Assembly (NCBI GenBank): GCA_030533445.1
Contig: CM060073.1
Span: 38,333,428 to 38,397,427, forward strand
DNA length: 64,000 nt
Direction: 5' to 3'
Origin: Cyprinodon diabolis
Taxonomy: Eukaryota; Chordata; Actinopteri; Cyprinodontiformes; Cyprinodontidae
Shown here: in pieces, positions 60,301-64,000 of the stretch
Position numbering within the stretch: position 1 is the first letter of the stretch
Layout: the number at the start of each line of letters is the position of its first letter
Notes under the pieces: generated by a model
What the model was told of the DNA's origin: nothing
Database searches by the model: none
The model's input: only the letters and a program-made list of their open reading frames with translations
Position numbers and translations under genes: made by a program

Positions 60301-61036
60301 CTGTTGTTGTAATTCCAAACAATTTCATCATTAGCTAAGGTTTACATGCACAAAAATGCTTAATTTTTTAAGTATTTCTCGATTAAAAGAAGTACCGGTA
60401 CTCAAATTACACTGTTTACATTAGATGAGCAGAAGTTAACAATCTTTGAATGACATGCTTTTATTTACACCAGGCTTTGTTGAGAATAAAAACTTTCTAA
60501 TATGTACAGAGTAGGGCTGCATAACATATAATAAAATAATGCATTTTATTTAAAAGCGTCTTATCAAAACACACAAGGTCACTGTACACCGACATTGAAA
60601 ACATAATAAACATTAAAACAACAATATAAAATAGAAATGCATCACAATATTAGTGTGTAGAATATTCATATTGCAAAGGACTCCTTGGAGCAGCTCTGTT
60701 ATATTATAGTAATATATAATTATCTTATTTTAAAAATGCTCATTCCATTAACAGATAATCTTATTTACCAAATTAAGGCAAAATACTCATTATTTCAAGA
60801 ATATTAAATTAATGTTCTACTTATTTTTAATAAGTTATTTACTTATGTTTAGTTTACTTTTTGTAGTGTAGAATATAGTCTCCTGTTCTTTGTTCTTTTC
60901 AGGCAGTTTGAAAAGAAATGCTCTCACCAGCCAGATCACAAGAAAAGAGGCAGAAAAGGCAGCATCCAAGTGGCTTATTGGTGCAAGGGATAGAGGAGGA
61001 AACCGAATGGCAAGGGCTAAGTCACATAATGCATGA
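57370..61036 (+). CDS. DUF4806-type protein of the transposon (five exons)
   Basis: Exons 57369-57565 (ATG at 57370), 57675-57783, 59274-59688, 60080-60239 and 60903-61036. All have GT-AG ends and the coding total is exactly 1014 bp (337 aa). Exon 1 encodes FAVVDFLDGGGVSIVPCKWF and the CFWPP motif typical of the N terminus of DUF4806 proteins. Exons 2-3 are a Ser/Pro-rich linker with a basic GKGKRKRR patch (possible nuclear signal) and a short helix-prone segment (LLEDIKDTQRVHSRML). Exons 4-5 give the C-terminal DUF4806 region (DNPLSREYNFIGRHGKREFR, SQITRKEAEKAASKWLIGAR). It starts 24 bp after the transposase stop. Likely the accessory DNA-binding partner of the transposase. Its molecular function is unknown. 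Confidence 0.75.
57821..59008 (-). mobile_element. PIF/Harbinger element nested in an intron
   Basis: Inverted ends GGGCCGGATTTATCAA (left) and TTTGATAGATCCGGCCC (right) delimit about 1.19 kb lying wholly inside intron 2 (57784-59273) of the DUF4806 gene. It carries a minus-strand transposase remnant. The subterminal regions repeat TTTGCG/GCGCAA words. A clean 3-bp target duplication is not visible. Its position shows the host transposon was already there. Confidence 0.8.
58240..58659 (-). pseudogene. Harbinger (HARBI1-like) transposase fragment, broken
   Basis: The minus-strand frame from an ATG at 58659 gives a basic start (VARRRHRNEARRRRERI), then an in-frame TAA, then reads on in the same frame from about 58588. 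The N-terminal helical region of Harbinger transposases is plain: GELRMDLEPATRRTHLV, ATLHFFASGSFQRTVAARAG, ISQSRFSEVLSD. After that the sequence departs from the family and the DDE catalytic part is missing, so the copy is inactive through both a stop and a large deletion. Confidence 0.85.
60240..60902 (+). other. Last intron of the DUF4806 gene
   Basis: Bounded by a TATG|GTAAGC donor and a TTCTTTTCAG acceptor. AT-rich, with no repeat I can classify. Confidence 0.6.
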
Positions 61037-61065
61037 CAGGTATAACTTGATGACTAGGTTGAAAG

Positions 61066-61274
61066 CAGTGGTTCTGCAATTTTTTTGCTCTTCTAACAAA
61101 AAAATTGTTACATTTTTTAAACTACTAATGAACAAATGATCACAGAACAAAAGGTATTGTGCCTGGCCAGATTCTGTGCATTTTTTCATGTGATACCGGT
61201 GGTGGGGAGGGGGGGCTTAACATTATAATTACCATGGAAAAGGGGGACCTGCAGAAAAAATTTAAAAACCACTG
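61066..61274. mobile_element. Short hAT-type MITE
   Basis: About 209 bp with ends CAGTGGTTCTGCAATTTTTT and TTTAAAAACCACTG, close to the CAGTGGTTCTCAAA terminus common in vertebrate hAT (Charlie-like) MITEs. Flanking 8-mers are poorly matched, so the duplication is not confirmed. Confidence 0.55.
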
Positions 61275-61663
61275 GTTTAGATAGACGGTACAAATTGGAT
61301 ATGAAATTAATACTTTATTATTCAGTTGAAGTCAATTGTTATGGTTGTTATGGTAGGTCTTTTGGTTGTGTGTGTTTCCTCTTCTGATTCAACAAAAGTT
61401 CTGGAGGATAATGGCTGTTGGTAGGAACCAAGCTGGTAGTGAAAACTTTGTATGGATCACTGCGAAAGATCACAACTGCTGCATCATTGCATATATAGAG
61501 GTCTTTAAAACTTGTATGCCTACGGGTGTACTTCTTACTTTACAGTGCAGGTTGAATTATTTTAAACAGTAAAGAAATGTAACATGGTCCTCACTGTGCT
61601 GATTTCCACAGAAATTGATCTTTCATTTGATACAGATATGTTGATTCTGCAAGGACCAATATA

Positions 61664-63128
61664 CAGGTAAAAGCCAGTAAATTAGAATATTTTGAAAAAC
61701 TTGATTTATTTCAGTAATTGCATTCAAAAGGTGTAACTTATACATTATATTTATTCATTGCACACAGACTGATGCATTCAAATGTTTATTTCATTTAATT
61801 TTGATGATTTGAAGTGGCAACAAATGAAAATCCAAAATTCCGTGTGTCACAAAATTAGAATATTACTTAAGGCTAATACAAAAAAGGGATTTTTAGAAAT
61901 GTTGGCCAACTGAAAAGTATGAAAATTAAAAATATGAGCATGTACAATACTCAATACTTGGTTGGAGCTCCTTTTGCCCCAATTACTGCATTAATGCGGC
62001 GTGGCATGAAGTTGATGAGTTTCTGGCGCTGCTCAGGTGTTATGAGAGCCCAGGTTGCTCTGATAGTGGCCTTCAACTCTTTTGCGTTTTTGGGTCTGGC
62101 ATTCTGCATCTTCCTTTTCACAATACCCCACAGATTTTCTATGGGGCTAGGGTCAGGGGAGTTGGCTGGCCAATTTAGAACAGAAATACCATGGTACCCT
62201 GGATCTCAGGAAACAGAGTGGACCGACACCAGCAGATGACATGGCACCCCAAACCATCACTGATGGTGGGAACTTTCCACTAGACTTCAGGCAACCTGGA
62301 TCCTGTGCCTCCTGTCTTCCTCCAGACTCTGGGACCTCGATTTCCAAAGGAAATGCAAACTTTGCTTTGGTCAGAAAACATGACTTTGGACCACTCAGCA
62401 GCAGTCAAGCTCTTTTTTTCCTTAGCCCAGGTGAGACACTCTTCGCGCTGTTTCTTGGTCAACAGTGGCTTGACACGAGGTATGCGGCAGTTGAAACCCA
62501 TGTCTTTCAAGCGTCTCTTGGTGGTGGATCTTGAAGCACTGACTCCAGCAGCTGTCCACTCCTTGTGAATCTCCCCCACATCTTTGAATGGGTTTTTTTC
62601 ACAATCTTGACTAGGGCGCGGTGATCCCTATGGCTTATACACTTTTTCTGACCACAGTTTTTCCTTCCCTTTGCCGCTCTATTAATGTGTTTGGACACAT
62701 AGCTCTGAGAACAGCCAGCCTCTTCAGCAATAACCTTTTGTGTCTTTCCTCCTTGTGCAATGTGTCGATGGTCGCCTTTTGGACAGCTGTCAAATCTGAA
62801 GTCTTCCCCATGTTTGTGTAGGCTTCAGAACTGGACTGAGAGACCATTTAAAGCCCTTTGCAGGTGTTTGAGTTAATCAGCTGATTAGTTTGTGGCATCA
62901 GGTGTCTTCAAAATGTAACCTTTACACAATACTCTAATTTTGTGACACACGGAATTTTGGATTTTCATTTGTTGCCACTTCAAATCATCAAAATTAAATG
63001 AAATAAACATTTGAATGCATCAGTCTGTGTGCAATGAATAAATATAATGTACAAGTTACACCTTTTGAATATAATTACTGAAATAAATCAAGTTTTTCAA
63101 GATATTCTAATTTACTGGCTTTTACCTG
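61664..63128 (-). mobile_element. Tc1-like transposon with ~200-bp inverted repeats
   Basis: A 1465-bp element flanked by TA (61662-61663 and 63129-63130). The terminal inverted repeats run about 61664-61865 and 62928-63128, start CAGGTAAAAGCCAGTAAATT, and differ at only a handful of positions, so the insertion is young. The transposase frame is on the minus strand and is internally deleted. It lies 628 bp beyond the last DUF4806 exon. Confidence 0.92.
61951..62811 (-). pseudogene. Tc1-like transposase, deleted and frameshifted
   Basis: Starts at MGKTSDLTAVQKATIDTLHK (62811) with the paired helix-turn-helix region. It passes through frameshifts into VSKHINR-like and GFNCRIPRVKPLLTKKQRE blocks, then FSDQSKVCISFGNRGPRVWR, where the first catalytic Asp region is kept as SDQS. 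Near 62191 CFLRSRV joins directly to sequence encoding WPANSPDPSPIENLW. About 50 residues with the second catalytic Asp are therefore gone, while the region of the final acidic residue (PIEN) remains. It ends at TGA 61953-61951. Not functional, though its ends could be mobilised by a related enzyme. Confidence 0.9.
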
Positions 63129-63130
63129 TA

Positions 63131-64000
63131 GTTGTTTTGAGCTGCATTATTGTTTTCCCCTTTCAATTCAGATGGTGTTAGGTACAATATTTTCTCTTTC
63201 ATTATTATGTTGGAGGGCTTCATCGATTGATCCTGTTGTAGAAATGTCCATTGCCATGGATACTTTAAGTCTTGAAAGAATTCAGTTTAAGATGTCAGGG
63301 ATACTCTGATTACAGTGGTACTCGAGAGCATTGATAACCTCCAAATAAAGAAGAGGAAAAAAAAATCTGTCTGTAAAATAAGTTGAAATTGACCAAAGTA
63401 ATAATAAATAAAAATTCTATGAAAATCATGACACTGAATTTGAATTGTGATTCAAAAGAAACATTAAAAATCTAACAATTGAACAAGCATGATAGGGCTC
63501 TGAAACAAACATTTTGTTGAGCAACCCTTTAAGACAATCACTGCTCTCAGGTTTTTTTCTGTAAGGTATAAAAGGACTTTTATACCTGTTAAGAGGCGTT
63601 TCAGTGTACATTTCACAGGAAAGGTGATCTAATGTTTCTGACACAGTTTTACTTTGATTTTTTTTTTTTACCATAATTTTCAACCGCAATTTAAAAGCAA
63701 CATTTTATTTCACTACATTATGATCTTGTAAAGTTGTATTTATTATTACTTTTTTCAATTTTGTGTTATAATTGCTACTTTGAATTGGAGGGTGTTTGTA
63801 ATCTTGAGCACGACTGTAGGTTTTATGCTGCCGATCCCTGATACTGATCACATCGATTCACTGTTAAGATTTTGATTTGGTTATAAATGGTGCTGCCAAA
63901 ATCAAAGCAGATGAGTTTTAAAATGTTGACAGATCCTTCTTATGCTATTCTGCCACGGATGGTGACAGTTTTTAAAATGTAACAAACAAGTTTTTAAAAA
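63131..64000. other. Non-coding to window end
   Basis: No supported exon or repeat, and no reverse-complement copy of the block at 52949-53130, so the right end of the En/Spm-like transposon is not visible here. Confidence 0.4.

Larger units (their letters stand above)
52949..61036 (+). mobile_element. Two-gene En/Spm (CACTA)-like DNA transposon
   Basis: A plus-strand unit with a repeat-rich 5' end, leader exon, transposase and DUF4806-type gene. The transposase has the metazoan En/Spm-like pattern and all exons are open. The left limit is placed at the first subterminal word (CCCAGCAAACACATG); no canonical CACTA terminus or target duplication could be identified. The right terminus was not found before the end of the window, so the right coordinate marks the last coding base only. 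The host locus is probably an upstream intron or 5' flank of the minus-strand gfra-like gene. Confidence 0.7.

Noticed and set aside
1..64000. CRISPR arrays, operons, riboswitches, phage or plasmid features
   Set aside because: Nothing matches; composition, introns and repeat classes are those of a vertebrate genome.

Overview
The window looks like a teleost fish chromosome segment: AT-rich, non-operonic, spliced, and packed with fish-type repeats (L2-like and other LINE tails, tRNA-headed SINEs, hAT, PIF/Harbinger, Tc1, TTAA-type MITEs, Ty3/gypsy LTRs). There is no prokaryotic gene organisation, rRNA, free-standing tRNA or CRISPR array. Species cannot be named from the sequence.

Host gene: the only host gene I can support is the 3' part of a GDNF-family receptor alpha (gfra-like) gene on the minus strand. 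One internal exon (46077-46228) begins with the family's NAIQA(F/Y)G motif. A terminal exon (28132-28257) encodes a hydrophobic, GPI-anchor-like tail. A 48-bp exon at 43436-43483 fits between them in phase. Most of 28-53 kb is therefore intron, and I found no earlier gfra exon in the window.

Left part (0-28 kb): a graveyard of mobile elements with long unremarkable stretches. It includes a Tc1 relic (0.9-1.3 kb), a Harbinger MITE with TTA target duplications (2.08-2.66 kb), two copies of one gypsy-like LTR in opposite orientations (2.7-3.4 and 25.1-25.8 kb), LINE copies (6.2-7.2, 8.4-9.05, 12.1-12.7, 23.5-24.5 kb), a hAT element (10.05-11.23 kb) inserted in a LINE tail and itself carrying a LINE fragment, and two TTAA-flanked MITEs (7.37-8.0 and 24.56-25.06 kb).

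Middle (37.6-41.7 kb): a complete but non-autonomous LTR retrotransposon on the minus strand. It has perfect 5-bp target duplications, a purine tract and a broken gag. Four successive in-frame minisatellites (39, 36, 30 and about 10-15 bp) stand where pol would normally be.

Right part (52.9-61.0 kb, plus strand): the most interesting locus, a near-intact two-gene En/Spm(CACTA)-like DNA transposon. A non-coding leader exon with a strong donor at 53554 lies upstream of an uninterrupted 677-aa transposase exon. Only 24 bp after the transposase stop, another acceptor opens a five-exon, 337-aa DUF4806-type protein. All exons keep frame. The layout suggests one leader spliced alternatively to two proteins, as in plant En/Spm. 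A Harbinger copy (57.8-59.0 kb) sits inside one intron. A hAT MITE (61.07-61.27 kb) and a long-inverted-repeat Tc1 element (61.66-63.13 kb) lie just downstream.
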